64,000 bases of DNA from an uncultured Chryseobacterium sp. Lineage in GTDB: Bacteria > Bacteroidota > Bacteroidia > Flavobacteriales > Weeksellaceae. Both the position numbers and the translations under genes were made by a program. Under the pieces are notes generated by a model. The model was not told the DNA's origin. It was given only the letters and a program-made list of their open reading frames with translations, and did no database searches. Positions 25,349 to 34,625 of this stretch are shown here, in pieces (position 1 is the first letter of the stretch; every line of letters starts with the position of its first letter). The stretch covers positions 1 through 64,000 of the forward strand of contig CAJYWD010000014.1 of the NCBI GenBank assembly GCA_913778505.1. Reading direction: 5' to 3'.

Positions 25349-27373
25349 ATGAAAAAACTTTCTCTCAGTGCATTGATGTTGGCTTCGGTTTTCAACATTT
25401 CATTGGCACAGACCAAGCAGGCAGCTCTGGAGCTTAACCTGATGGACAAATCTGTACGTCCGCAAGATGATTTCTATAACTATGTCAATGGAACCTGGAT
25501 GAAAACAGCCAAGATTCCTGCAGACAAGCCAAGCTGGGGCTCCTTCAATCAGCTTAGAGAAACCACGGACAATAACTCACTGGGACTGCTGGACAATATT
25601 CTGAAAGAGAAATTTGCCAACGGTTCCGAAGGTCAGAAAATCCAGGCGCTTTACGAAACCTACATGGATATGAACAAGCGTAACGCCGATGGTCTTAGCC
25701 CGATCAAAGCAGATCTGGCAAAAATCGATGCTATCAAGAACATGGCCGACCTGCAGAAATATCTGGACGAGGCTACCAAAAACGGAGAAAATGCTTTTTA
25801 TGGCTGGGGCGTAGATGGCGATCTTAAGAATTCTAAGATGAATGCGGTCTACCTCGGCGATGCATCATTCGGCCTTGGAAGGGATTATTATCAGAAAGAA
25901 TCGGCGAAGAATACCGAGACCATTGCCGAGTACAAAAAGTATGTAGCCAATGTTCTGAAAGAAATCGGATATAAGAATGCGGACGCCGTGGCAGGTCAGA
26001 TCGTGGACTTCGAAAAGAAAATGGCCAAGACGCTTCTTACCAATGAGCAGATCCGCGATGCCAATCTTCAGTACAACCCGAAGACGATGCCTGAGCTTAA
26101 GACCTTGGTGAAGAATGTTGATCTTCCGAATTACCTTAAAACCGTGGGCGTCACTACGGATAAAGTGATCATCGGCGAGCTGAATTACTATAAAAATCTG
26201 GATACGTTCCTTAACGAAAAGAATATCCCACTGATCAAAGATTATCTTAAATTCCACCTGACCTCGGGCAGCGCAGGCTATCTGAACCAGAAGATGGATG
26301 ATCTCAAATTTGATTTCTACAGCAAGTATCTCCAAGGCCAGCAGGAGCAGCGCGCACTAAACAAGAGAGCGCTTTCACTTATCAACGGTGTGTTGGGTGA
26401 GGCTTTCGGAAAGGTGTATGTGGATAAATACTTCACTCCGGCTGCAAAAGCACAGATGCTGACGTATGTGGATTATCTGAAGAAAAGTTTTGCGGTGCAC
26501 ATCAAGGATCTTTCCTGGATGTCTGCCACTACTAAAGAAAAAGCTCTGGACAAGCTGAATAAATTCACCGTTAAAATAGCGTATCCGGACAAGTGGAAAG
26601 ATTATTCCAAGCTGACACTTAAATCAGAAAAAGATGGCGGAACCCTTTACGGTAACCTGAAAAATGTAGAAAGCTGGCATTATTCCAAGGAACTGGAGAA
26701 GATAGGAAAGCCGGTGGACAAATCCGAGTGGGGCATGTCTCCGCAGACTGTGAATGCGTACTATAACCCTGTGAATAATGAGATCGTTTTCCCGGCAGCC
26801 ATTCTACAGCCACCGTTCTTTAATCCTGATGCCGATGCGGCGGTTAACTTCGGTGGAATCGGCGCGGTGATCGGACACGAGATGACCCACGGATTTGATG
26901 ACAGTGGAGCACAGTTCGACGGAGACGGCAACCTGACCGACTGGTGGACTGCGGAAGACAAAGCTAACTTTGAGAAAGCTACCAAGAGTCTTGCCGCACA
27001 GTACGATACTTATGAGCCGGTAAAAGATGTAAAAGTGAATGGAACCTTCACCAATGGGGAGAACATTGCAGACCTTGGCGGTGTTAATATTGCCTTTGAT
27101 GCCCTGCAAATGTACATGAAGGACAAAGGAAACCCCGGGAAAATTGACGGTTATACGCCGGAGCAGCGTTTCTTCCTGAGCTGGGCAACGGTCTGGAGAA
27201 CATTGTCTACCGACAAGTATATGACCAATCAGGTGAAGACCGATCCGCACTCTCCGGGACTGTACAGAAGTTTTGGCCCGCTGGTGAACACGGAGGCTTT
27301 CTACAAAGCTTTTGATGTGAAACAAGGCGACAAGCTGTACAAAAAGCCGGAAGAACGTATCAAGATCTGGTAA
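25349..27373 (+). CDS. M13 (neprilysin/PepO) family zinc endopeptidase
   Basis: The product is 674 aa with signal peptide MKKLSLSALMLASVFNISLAQ. The N-terminal M13 domain opens with SVRPQDDFYNYVNGTWM. The zinc site is VIGHEMTHGFDD (H510, E511, H514), with the third ligand in ENIADLGG (E571, D575). NPVNNEIVFPAAILQPPFF is the substrate-binding segment, and the C-terminus ends in YKKPEERIKIW, close to the family CxxW end but without Cys. It should cleave peptides in the periplasm or outside. Monocistronic, with its own terminator. Confidence 0.95.
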   Translation: MKKLSLSALMLASVFNISLAQTKQAALELNLMDKSVRPQDDFYNYVNGTWMKTAKIPADKPSWGSFNQLRETTDNNSLGLLDNILKEKFANGSEGQKIQALYETYMDMNKRNADGLSPIKADLAKIDAIKNMADLQKYLDEATKNGENAFYGWGVDGDLKNSKMNAVYLGDASFGLGRDYYQKESAKNTETIAEYKKYVANVLKEIGYKNADAVAGQIVDFEKKMAKTLLTNEQIRDANLQYNPKTMPELKTLVKNVDLPNYLKTVGVTTDKVIIGELNYYKNLDTFLNEKNIPLIKDYLKFHLTSGSAGYLNQKMDDLKFDFYSKYLQGQQEQRALNKRALSLINGVLGEAFGKVYVDKYFTPAAKAQMLTYVDYLKKSFAVHIKDLSWMSATTKEKALDKLNKFTVKIAYPDKWKDYSKLTLKSEKDGGTLYGNLKNVESWHYSKELEKIGKPVDKSEWGMSPQTVNAYYNPVNNEIVFPAAILQPPFFNPDADAAVNFGGIGAVIGHEMTHGFDDSGAQFDGDGNLTDWWTAEDKANFEKATKSLAAQYDTYEPVKDVKVNGTFTNGENIADLGGVNIAFDALQMYMKDKGNPGKIDGYTPEQRFFLSWATVWRTLSTDKYMTNQVKTDPHSPGLYRSFGPLVNTEAFYKAFDVKQGDKLYKKPEERIKIW

Positions 27374-27393
27374 TCGTTCATCATCCTAAAATC

Positions 27394-27420
27394 AAAGCCT
27401 GCAATGCTGCAGGCTTTTTT
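27394..27420 (+). terminator. Rho-independent terminator of the M13 peptidase gene
   Basis: AAAGCCTGCA pairs with TGCAGGCTTT (10 bp, 4-nt loop), followed by Ts. Confidence 0.88.
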
Positions 27421-27450
27421 CGTTTTCTGGTATTATGGACTTGTGGTTTT

Positions 27451-27556
27451 ACGAGACCGCTCCCGTGATTTCACGAGACCGCCCCCGCGACTTCATCAGA
27501 CCGCCCCGGTGGCGAGACGAGACCGCCCCCGTGAAGTCACGGGGGCGGTCTGATGG
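27451..27556. repeat. GC-rich 22-bp tandem repeat ending in a long hairpin
   Basis: Four 22-bp units of the form ACGAGACCGCCCCCGTGACTTC (variants) start at 27451, 27473, 27495 and 27517. The fourth is followed by an inverted copy, which makes a perfect 14-15 bp stem GACCGCCCCCGTGA/TCACGGGGGCGGTC with a 2-nt spacer (27521-27550). It is far more GC-rich than the flanks. It lies between the M13 terminator and the convergent HU gene end. Confidence 0.85.
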
Positions 27557-27590
27557 CGGGCTTCTGGAAAAGCCTTTGGATAGGGTGTTT

Positions 27591-27980
27591 CTATTTTCTG
27601 TATTTTTCGAATTTCAGCGTTTTCAGCATATCTCTCAAATCGACGCCGGGACGAAAGGTGATTTTTTGATTAGTAATATTGGCAGAAGTTACTTTTTCTG
27701 CGGCTTCTGCACCTACGCTGGATATGGTCACCTGAAAATTCCCGAAATCTCCCAGCTTTACAATTTCACCATTCGCAAGATGCTTTCCCATGCATTTCAC
27801 AAGGTCATTCAGTACCGCGAGAACATCGGTGTCTGATACGGTGGTAGAGCCTCCGGATATTTCCTTGGCGATCTCTTTCAGATTGATCTCGCCATCAGCT
27901 TTGGAATTGGCATAAAACTTAGAAGGTGCATTTTTGTCTTGTGGATTCTTGCGCTCCACTACATTGTACTTTACAGACAT
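27591..27980 (-). CDS. HU-related DNA-binding protein (Bacteroidota HU_rel type)
   Basis: The product is 129 aa. It has the HU/IHF fold order: N-terminal strands KYNVVERKNPQDKNAPSK, helices INLKEIAKEISG and LNDLVKCMGKHLANGE, then VKLGDFGNFQVTISS, the HU-type GxFGxF turn. A C-terminal arm region follows (ITFRPGVDLRDMLKTL). This is the TIGR01201-like HU-related group common in Bacteroidetes, with an N-terminal extension relative to classic 90-aa HU. It should bind DNA non-specifically as a nucleoid protein. Monocistronic. Confidence 0.88.
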   Translation of the reverse strand: MSVKYNVVERKNPQDKNAPSKFYANSKADGEINLKEIAKEISGGSTTVSDTDVLAVLNDLVKCMGKHLANGEIVKLGDFGNFQVTISSVGAEAAEKVTSANITNQKITFRPGVDLRDMLKTLKFEKYRK

Positions 27981-28121
27981 ACTTTGTGTTTTTAAAATGT
28001 TAATGTTGATTTGAATTTCACTTAAACTAAGTTAATAAAATTAAGGTAATAAATACAATGATGACAAAAATATTTTATAACCATCCACTTCAAGCCCCGT
28101 AGTGAAATACGATATCAACAC

Positions 28122-28152
28122 AAAAAAACCCGCTCGATGTAAGGAGCGGGTT
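28122..28152 (-). terminator. Rho-independent terminator of the T9SS protein gene at 28177
   Basis: On the minus strand AACCCGCTC pairs with GAGCGGGTT, followed by seven T. The stem is nearly the same sequence as the terminator at 30184. Confidence 0.85.
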
Positions 28153-28176
28153 GATGATGATTAATAATTCTTTAAA

Positions 28177-30069
28177 TTATTTCTTGATCGCTTTGAACGT
28201 TTTAACGCTTCCGTCTTCCATCTGAATATTCACAAAATAAAGACCTGTATTCAAGCCGGCAAGATTGAGTTCTGCGGCAGGACTAAGAGACTTCACGGTT
28301 CTTCCGGAAACATCACTCACCGAGATCGTTTTAATACCTTTCAGATCAGAGATGTGAAGCACGTCTCCGAATGGATTAGGATAGATCGCTAAAGTGTTTT
28401 TTCTAATATCCGTGGTCGCCAGAGTGTTGTAGGTGAATTCGTATGCACCCATATCCGGGGTTGCGGAACGGGAAACGCCAGCGATATCGGTGGTCACTTC
28501 GGGAAGTGAGATTCCCTTGTTGTCCAGAGCCTGGTTAGCATCGCTCTTCGGACGCATGTCTGTAGCGCTTACAAATACCGGCAATACCACCAGAGAATTG
28601 ACATTACCACCGAACCCGGTCTGGATCTCGGAAACTGTGTTTCTTATCGCTCCTCCGATATAACCGTTGGCTGCCCCTGCGTAGTAATCATTATAATCGA
28701 TAGACCCAAACACAGTGCTAGGCGCCAGGCTGTAGATGCCCACGGTGGCTCCTGATGGCTTGGTATTGACGAAAATATTGTTTCTCAGATCCAGCGCATT
28801 GGCAGCAGTCACTGTGGAGTTTACCATCATGGCAGAGGATAATCCTGTCTCACCATTGCCTGTAGCCAGATTCACGGTGTTGTTATAAACCTTGTATCCG
28901 GCTCCCGAGTAAGCGTAGATCCCGAAGGCATTCCCCGCGGCGGTGGCTAATACATCAGAGATCACGTTATTGTAAACCAATACATTGGCAGCTGTGGCGG
29001 ATGAGCCCAACACGATTCCCTGGATGGATTGTGCGTTCGTATTTTTGATGCCGGAAATCTTATTGGAATAGATGTTAACATTGGTAGAAGCACTTCCCAG
29101 GTAGATACCTGCACTGTTCACATAGGTCAGATAACCGCTGACTTCTGAGATAGTATTGTCGTAAACCTTTGTCAGGACGTTACTTGCATTGGTGTTAATA
29201 TTAATTGCGTTGACGTATGCAAATCCGCTGGTAGCTGTGTTCTTAACCGTGATTTTATTACCAAATACAGACGCATTATTAGTTCCCGCACTGATGCTGA
29301 TTCCCAGGGATGCTGATGCCGAAGCAGATGTAGAGCCGGAATTTGGATTAACGTTGTTTATTACGTTATTGCTTACAGTAGAGGTGCCACCTACGCCGGA
29401 CAGAAGGATGCCGTTTTGTACCATCGCACTCACAGTATTCTCTGTAACCAGGAGGTTATTGCCGTTGCCTGCAGTGGTTCCCGCCAGTACAAAAATACCG
29501 TTGAACCCATTCTGAAATGTATTATTCTGTACGGTAACATTGTTAAAATAGCCTGCAGCAGTGCTTCCGTTAGCAAGGATGAAGTTTGTGGTGCCGGCGC
29601 TGCCATTCACGAATACCGCATTTTTCACGGTGACGTTAGTCAGTGGAGCTGCTGCTGTTGGTGCTCCCATAAATAGTACAGATGGACCAGTAGTGGAAGT
29701 GTTACTGAATGTAAGATCTTTAGTGGCTCCTCCTGCTGTGGTAGAACCGTCTATGACCACATTGGATCCCAGAATTTTAACCAATGGATTACTGGCGATT
29801 GCTCCGGTGATGGTTGCAGTTACAGTAGGCTTTATGGTAACGGAACTGTAAGTGGTAGCGGCATTAAGAACAGCAGATGCTGTTTCTGTGGTGCTTGCCG
29901 TAATGCTAAGGGTAATGACACCCTGGTGTGTTCCTGCGTTAATAGCGTCGAAAGCACCTTTAAGGGTTGTGTAAGTTGCGGTCTCTGTACCGGCAGTCGC
30001 ATTAACGTCGATTTGTGCATGAGCAAAAATTCCGAACGCCAATAAGCTGGATAGTAAAATTTTCTTCAT
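28177..30069 (-). CDS. Secreted T9SS protein with parallel beta-helix (polymorphic-repeat-like) body
   Basis: The product is 630 aa with signal peptide MKKILLSSLLAFGIFAHAQ. Residues ~20-540 are dominated by short N/T/S/G-rich turns of right-handed beta-helix type, such as NNVTVQNNTFQNGFNGIFV, NVLVYNNVISDVLATAAGN and YKVYNNTVNLATGNGE. A short DMGAYEF segment is often seen at the end of such helices. The C-terminus is a type-A sorting domain (LAIYPNPFGDVLHIS to VKTFKAIKK). Surface or secreted; possibly carbohydrate-binding or adhesive. No lyase catalytic residues could be assigned. First of three minus-strand T9SS genes. Confidence 0.88.
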   Translation of the reverse strand: MKKILLSSLLAFGIFAHAQIDVNATAGTETATYTTLKGAFDAINAGTHQGVITLSITASTTETASAVLNAATTYSSVTIKPTVTATITGAIASNPLVKILGSNVVIDGSTTAGGATKDLTFSNTSTTGPSVLFMGAPTAAAPLTNVTVKNAVFVNGSAGTTNFILANGSTAAGYFNNVTVQNNTFQNGFNGIFVLAGTTAGNGNNLLVTENTVSAMVQNGILLSGVGGTSTVSNNVINNVNPNSGSTSASASASLGISISAGTNNASVFGNKITVKNTATSGFAYVNAININTNASNVLTKVYDNTISEVSGYLTYVNSAGIYLGSASTNVNIYSNKISGIKNTNAQSIQGIVLGSSATAANVLVYNNVISDVLATAAGNAFGIYAYSGAGYKVYNNTVNLATGNGETGLSSAMMVNSTVTAANALDLRNNIFVNTKPSGATVGIYSLAPSTVFGSIDYNDYYAGAANGYIGGAIRNTVSEIQTGFGGNVNSLVVLPVFVSATDMRPKSDANQALDNKGISLPEVTTDIAGVSRSATPDMGAYEFTYNTLATTDIRKNTLAIYPNPFGDVLHISDLKGIKTISVSDVSGRTVKSLSPAAELNLAGLNTGLYFVNIQMEDGSVKTFKAIKK

Positions 30070-30094
30070 AATTATTAATGTAGTTATTCGCAGG

Positions 30095-30102
30095 CAAATC
30101 TA
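30095..30102 (-). promoter_or_regulatory. -7 box (TAGATTTG) upstream of the gene at 30069
   Basis: It matches the Bacteroidota -7 consensus TAnnTTTG on the minus strand, 25 bp before the start codon. A -33 TTG at good spacing was not found. Confidence 0.5.
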
Positions 30103-30183
30103 ATCAATTGTATGGAATATTAAAATATATAGTATTTATTTTTTTAAAATCTATAAAGATTTATGTATTTTTTTGGTAAAATG

Positions 30184-30211
30184 AAAAAACCCGCTCTGCA
30201 AAGAGCGGGTT
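30184..30211 (-). terminator. Rho-independent terminator of the gene at 30236
   Basis: AACCCGCTCT pairs with AGAGCGGGTT (10 bp, 4-nt loop), with a T-run on the minus-strand 3' side. Confidence 0.88.
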
Positions 30212-30235
30212 GATTTGATAAAATAATTCTGGTAA

Positions 30236-31831
30236 TTATTTTTTGATCGCTTTGAAAGTTTTAACGCTTCCGTCTTCCATTTTCAGGTTAACAATGTAAA
30301 GACCTGTTTTAAGATTGGAAAGGTTAAGTTCTGCCGCCGGAGCAAGAGATTTTACTTCTCTACCAGAAATGTCGTTTACAGAGATAGACTTCACACCCTT
30401 CACATCAGAAATGTTAAGAACATCTGTGAATGGGTTAGGATATACAGAAACTGCTTTTTTATTAAGATCAGAAACTGCAAGAGCACTTTGATAATCGATA
30501 GTATAATCCTCTACCTGCCCGTTGATCATATTCTCGCAACCTGTGGTCAATGGTGTGTTGAGTGTTGTGCCGGAGAAATTGTACTTGATTCTCATGAATT
30601 TCTTACCTAACGAAGTTCCTGCAGGAATTGTAATGTTGCCATTTAGAGAAATTGGATTATCTGTAACGCCTGCTTTTCTGATCATTGTAGCAGTAGTATT
30701 GAAGTAAGATTCTCCAACATCGTTAAAATCTCCATCATTATTCCAGTCGATGAATACAGCCATAGCCCAGCCGTTAGCAGCATTACCATTGGTGGTTCCA
30801 AGAATTGTTAATGGAACAGAGGTTACATCGTCCTTAACAATAAATTCAGTTGTTGTAAAGTTCTGATGAACTGGGAATGAGCCAATTGTAGTTGCCGATG
30901 GATCTGAAGTGTTGGTTACACCTGCGAAATTGACAGATTTAATTGGAGCGATAGCGTTTGGTGCAGAAGAGGTGAGTGGTCCACAGTGTGCAACATTGCT
31001 GTTTGTAGAGAATGTGATCTCTTGGCAACCGGTTGCGTCTCCCACACTATTTGTAGCTGTAATTCTTGCGTAATACGTAGTATTTGGCGCTAGAGAAACA
31101 TTGGTGGATGATGCGGAGCCTACTGCAGTTGTGTTGACTACGTTAGAAGAGCCTGCTGTAGTTCCAATAGCAATTTTGTATTGAGTCGCATTTGGTACTA
31201 CGTTCCAAGTTAAAGAAACGGTTCCGGAAGAAATAGTACCACCATTAACAGGAGATGTGAATGCAGCACAAGCAGGAGTAGTAGTTACTGTGTTTTGAAG
31301 TACTTTGATGTCATCAACATAGATGCTGCCTGTACCTGATCCGCTCTTGATAAACCAAGATCCTACGGCGTAAGTTTTATTCGGGTCAAATGTTCCGGTA
31401 GGGATAGTAGCGCTGATATTTGCGCAAGTTGTGATTGCAGTAGCCGACAGTGTTGTTCCGCTACCAAGTGTTGTAATGGTCCAGTTGTCAGAGCTTTCAT
31501 TATACATAGCATAACCTACGTATACCGTTCCGGTAAGGTTCGCTGTTTTTCTATAGTTGAAGCTTACCTGCATAGACTGTCCGTTATTGGTCTGTCCGTA
31601 AAAATCGCCTGCGTCTAAAAGTTGTTGTAAGAAGCCGGTCTGAGTAGTGGTTGCACTTATTGCAAGGGCACCAGACGCAGCGCCATTACAGAAAACAGTG
31701 CTGCTGTAGCTACCGCCACCAAATTGGATAGCTCCGGGAGTGTCGCTATCTTCAAAACCTTGAGTGAAGTCTAGCTGAGCATTCACTCCAATGCCTAATG
31801 CCATCAGGCAAGAGAATAGAATTTTTTTCAT
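30236..31831 (-). CDS. Secreted T9SS protein with fibronectin-III-like and GEVED domains
   Basis: The product is 531 aa with signal peptide MKKILFSCLMALGIGVNAQ. After an N-terminal jelly-roll-like part (about 20-180) comes one FN3-like domain (VSLTWNVVPNATQYKIAIG to TYYARITATNSVGDA). A GEVED domain follows, with FIDWNNDGDFNDVGESYF, MRIKYNFSG and the signature NGQVEDYTIDY. The C-terminal sorting domain is VYPNPFTDVLNISDVKG to VKTFKAIKK. It is almost identical at its C-terminus to the protein at 31975. Surface or secreted; function unknown. Confidence 0.9.
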   Translation of the reverse strand: MKKILFSCLMALGIGVNAQLDFTQGFEDSDTPGAIQFGGGSYSSTVFCNGAASGALAISATTTQTGFLQQLLDAGDFYGQTNNGQSMQVSFNYRKTANLTGTVYVGYAMYNESSDNWTITTLGSGTTLSATAITTCANISATIPTGTFDPNKTYAVGSWFIKSGSGTGSIYVDDIKVLQNTVTTTPACAAFTSPVNGGTISSGTVSLTWNVVPNATQYKIAIGTTAGSSNVVNTTAVGSASSTNVSLAPNTTYYARITATNSVGDATGCQEITFSTNSNVAHCGPLTSSAPNAIAPIKSVNFAGVTNTSDPSATTIGSFPVHQNFTTTEFIVKDDVTSVPLTILGTTNGNAANGWAMAVFIDWNNDGDFNDVGESYFNTTATMIRKAGVTDNPISLNGNITIPAGTSLGKKFMRIKYNFSGTTLNTPLTTGCENMINGQVEDYTIDYQSALAVSDLNKKAVSVYPNPFTDVLNISDVKGVKSISVNDISGREVKSLAPAAELNLSNLKTGLYIVNLKMEDGSVKTFKAIKK

Positions 31832-31927
31832 ATCTAATAAATTTATTTAAAACTGATACGAATATATAGTTTTTTTTTCTTTTGAGAAAAGATATTAACA
31901 TTAAAATATCTTAAGCCTTGTTAAATC

Positions 31928-31952
31928 AAAAAAGCCACTCCGGAGAGTGGCT
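31928..31952 (-). terminator. Rho-independent terminator of the gene at 31975
   Basis: On the minus strand AGCCACTC pairs with GAGTGGCT (loop TCCG), followed by six T. Confidence 0.85.
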
Positions 31953-31974
31953 AGATGATAATTGTATGATTTAA

Positions 31975-34410
31975 TTATTTTTTAATGGCTTTGAAAGTTT
32001 TTACGCTTCCATCTTCCATTTTAAGGTTTACGATATAAAGACCTGTTTTGAGGCTCGATAAATTTAGCACTGCTGACGGGGCCAGAGACTTCACTTCTCT
32101 ACCTGAGATGTCATTAACAGAAATGGACTTCACGCCTTTTACATCAGAGATATTAAGCACATCTGTGAATGGATTAGGGTATACTGAAATCTGAGCTTTG
32201 CTGATATCAGAAGCTGCCAGGAATGCTGTATAATTAATGGTATAATCTTCTACCTGTCCGTTCGTTAGATCTGTACATGCAGTGGTAAGTGGAGAATTAA
32301 TTGTGGTTCCTGTGAAGTTGTATTTAACTCTCAGTCTCTTTTGTCCTAGCGTGGTTCCGGATGGAATAGCCAGGTTGCCGGATAAGGTGGTCTTATTGTT
32401 GGTTACCGTGCTGGTGTACAGAATCGTTGCGGTAGTGTTGAAATAAGACTCACCTGCATCTAGGAAGTCGCCATCTTCGTTCCAGTCGATAAATACTGAA
32501 GCTCCCCATCCGTTGCCAGCTACGCCAATACCTGTTAAGGTAAATGGAATTGTGGTCAAGTTATCTTCTACTTTTACTGGAGTTCCTGTGAAACTTTCGT
32601 TAGTTGGGAAGGTTCCGAAAGTAGTTGCGGAAGGATCGGAATTGTTCGTAACACCATTCAGTGTGAAAGCGGTAATTGGCGTTATCTGCGTTGGAGTACT
32701 GGAAATAAATGGTCCACAATAAGGTGCATAAGGGTTTGTACCTGTTGTAAATGTAGTTTCCGCACATCCGGCCGCGTCACCAATGTTGTTCGTAGGAACT
32801 ACTTTCATGTAGTAGGTGGTGTTTGCATTTAGAGCAGGATTGTTGATATATGTTGTCGGTGAAGAAGAGTCTACACCATTGATCAAATCATAATTTCCTG
32901 CTGATGTTCCCAAATATAATTTGTAACCAAAAGCATTATTCGCATCGCTCCACGTAAAAGCTGGTCTTACACTTGCATTAGTAGCACCGTTAGCAGGCGA
33001 AGTCACTGTGGCGCAGTCCGGAACAGTAGTCGGTGCAACTGTCACGGAAATATCATCAATATAAAGATAATATTGATCTGCCGCAGAATTCGCATTAAAG
33101 CCTATGTAGTATGTTCCGGATGTTGTAGGTGTAAATGTCACTGCTTTGACTGAGGAAGTGGCAGAACCTGCAGGCAATGTATAGTCTGCACCCGGGATGG
33201 TTGTCATTGCAGTATTAACGGCAGTAGTTCCGTAACCGATTTTTAATTTTTCAGTATATCCATTGTTACCCACTCTCACTTTAACGGCATAAGTTACTCC
33301 TCCTGTTAAATTGAGTCCTTGCGTATAATACCAGCTATTCGCAGCAGCAGTCTGGCTGTAGGAGTACATTAATACTTTACCTGCACTAAAACCGCTAGAG
33401 TCTGTAGGGGATGCAGCAGTAGCCCATGGATTACCGGTAATTGTCTGAACAGAATTACAAGCTGGAATGGCCGGAACCGTTACGCTTTCAAAATTTTGAG
33501 TGTACGGGAGATTTACAGCGCCACATGCTGTGGTAAAACTTCTTTCAGTACATCCATTGTTAGAGGTTGTTGCATTGTAGGAATTAACGGTATAAAAATA
33601 CTTGGTACTTGCAGAAAGTGGCGTCGTAAAAGTATAACTGAGCGTGTTTCCAAGATCCACAGCATTCAATACGTCAGTTCCGCCTGTAGTCGTTCCTACG
33701 CTTAATTTGTAACCTGTAGCGTTGGTTGCTGCTGACCAGGTGATTGTAGGTGTTAACGATACACCTGTAGCATTTGCAGCAGGTGCAGATACCGTGGCAC
33801 AATCCGGCGCCGAGGTAGTTAATCCCAGAAAAGTAATCTTGGATTTCGCTACAACTCTTCCGTTGGCAGTAGGAGGTGTTGTGGGATCAGGATTAGTGGT
33901 GTCGTTTCTGTAATAAATGGTAGAATTGGCCGTGGCGCTGGAATAGCTGTAAAATCTGTTGGTAGAAGAATCATAATTAGCAGTATTTTCGTCTACAGCT
34001 ACAACTAAGTTGTCAACATTGTTATAGGCAAAAGCTGTCGGAAAAGTAATCTCCACAACCCCTGATGTATTACTGACGGTTCCCGTAAAGACTTGAGTCA
34101 ATCCACTCAAAGAAATCCAATCCGTGGTACTTGTAAATGCACTTTTGGAAGTGTGTCCTAAGTAAACGGTCCAGTTATTTGAGTTAGTGAGGACAGCCGC
34201 CGTAGGAAGATAGAACTTAAGTCCGGTAATGTTTCCGGAGGCGTCCGCTTTAATGTCAGACTTCTGGAATATTTGCTGTACATAAGAATATCCATAATTA
34301 TTATCAATGGGGACGGGCTGGCCTTGGGTGGTAGTATTGCCACCCAAAGTGATTTGTGAGTTGGCACCGATTCCGATGGCTACAAAACACGTGAGTAAAA
34401 GTTTCTTCAT
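31975..34410 (-). CDS. Large secreted T9SS protein with two FN3-like, one jelly-roll-like and one GEVED domain
   Basis: The product is 811 aa with signal peptide MKKLLLTCFVAIGIGANSQ. Order: an N-terminal beta domain (about 20-200), an FN3-like unit (LTPTITWSAATNATGYKLSV), a MAM/choice-of-anchor-like domain (LPYTQNFESVTVPAIPACN to YYLYIDDISVTV) and a second FN3-like unit (RPAFTWSDANNAFGYKLYLG). Then come GEVED (FIDWNEDGDFLDAGESYF, NGQVEDYTINY) and the T9SS sorting domain (VYPNPFTDVLNISDVKG to FKAIKK). It is an enlarged paralogue of the 30236 product. No enzymatic motif; likely an adhesin or substrate-binding surface protein. Confidence 0.9.
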   Translation of the reverse strand: MKKLLLTCFVAIGIGANSQITLGGNTTTQGQPVPIDNNYGYSYVQQIFQKSDIKADASGNITGLKFYLPTAAVLTNSNNWTVYLGHTSKSAFTSTTDWISLSGLTQVFTGTVSNTSGVVEITFPTAFAYNNVDNLVVAVDENTANYDSSTNRFYSYSSATANSTIYYRNDTTNPDPTTPPTANGRVVAKSKITFLGLTTSAPDCATVSAPAANATGVSLTPTITWSAATNATGYKLSVGTTTGGTDVLNAVDLGNTLSYTFTTPLSASTKYFYTVNSYNATTSNNGCTERSFTTACGAVNLPYTQNFESVTVPAIPACNSVQTITGNPWATAASPTDSSGFSAGKVLMYSYSQTAAANSWYYTQGLNLTGGVTYAVKVRVGNNGYTEKLKIGYGTTAVNTAMTTIPGADYTLPAGSATSSVKAVTFTPTTSGTYYIGFNANSAADQYYLYIDDISVTVAPTTVPDCATVTSPANGATNASVRPAFTWSDANNAFGYKLYLGTSAGNYDLINGVDSSSPTTYINNPALNANTTYYMKVVPTNNIGDAAGCAETTFTTGTNPYAPYCGPFISSTPTQITPITAFTLNGVTNNSDPSATTFGTFPTNESFTGTPVKVEDNLTTIPFTLTGIGVAGNGWGASVFIDWNEDGDFLDAGESYFNTTATILYTSTVTNNKTTLSGNLAIPSGTTLGQKRLRVKYNFTGTTINSPLTTACTDLTNGQVEDYTINYTAFLAASDISKAQISVYPNPFTDVLNISDVKGVKSISVNDISGREVKSLAPSAVLNLSSLKTGLYIVNLKMEDGSVKTFKAIKK

Positions 34411-34435
34411 AATTATATAATTTATATTACAATGG

Positions 34436-34443
34436 CAAACATA
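34436..34443 (-). promoter_or_regulatory. -7 box (TATGTTTG) upstream of the gene at 34410
   Basis: It matches TAnnTTTG on the minus strand 25 bp before the start codon, the same distance as the box at 30095. No TTG -33 element is obvious. Confidence 0.5.
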
Positions 34444-34541
34444 CTAATAATTCATTAATTAAAGTATGATTTTTTTTTGAATTGTTTATAATATGTCATT
34501 ATTCGTAATCAATGATGTAATATTAAGTCAAAATTTAAAAC

Positions 34542-34577
34542 AAAAAAATCTACTTTTACTTGTAAAGTAGATTTTTT
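34542..34577. terminator. Terminator after dnaE (symmetrical)
   Basis: AAAATCTACTTT pairs perfectly with AAAGTAGATTTT (12 bp, 7-nt loop), with A- and T-runs outside. It sits 49 bp beyond the dnaE stop on the minus strand. Confidence 0.88.
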
Positions 34578-34625
34578 CACTTTTATCATTGTGTTTATTA
34601 GATAATTTTAACGAAAGACAATTTC

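Noticed and set aside
27451-27556. CRISPR array
   Set aside because: Units are directly adjacent without unique spacers and no cas genes are present.
27435-27836. 133-codon ORF over the GC-rich repeat
   Set aside because: Its N-terminus is repeat-derived and the rest is antisense to the HU-type gene.
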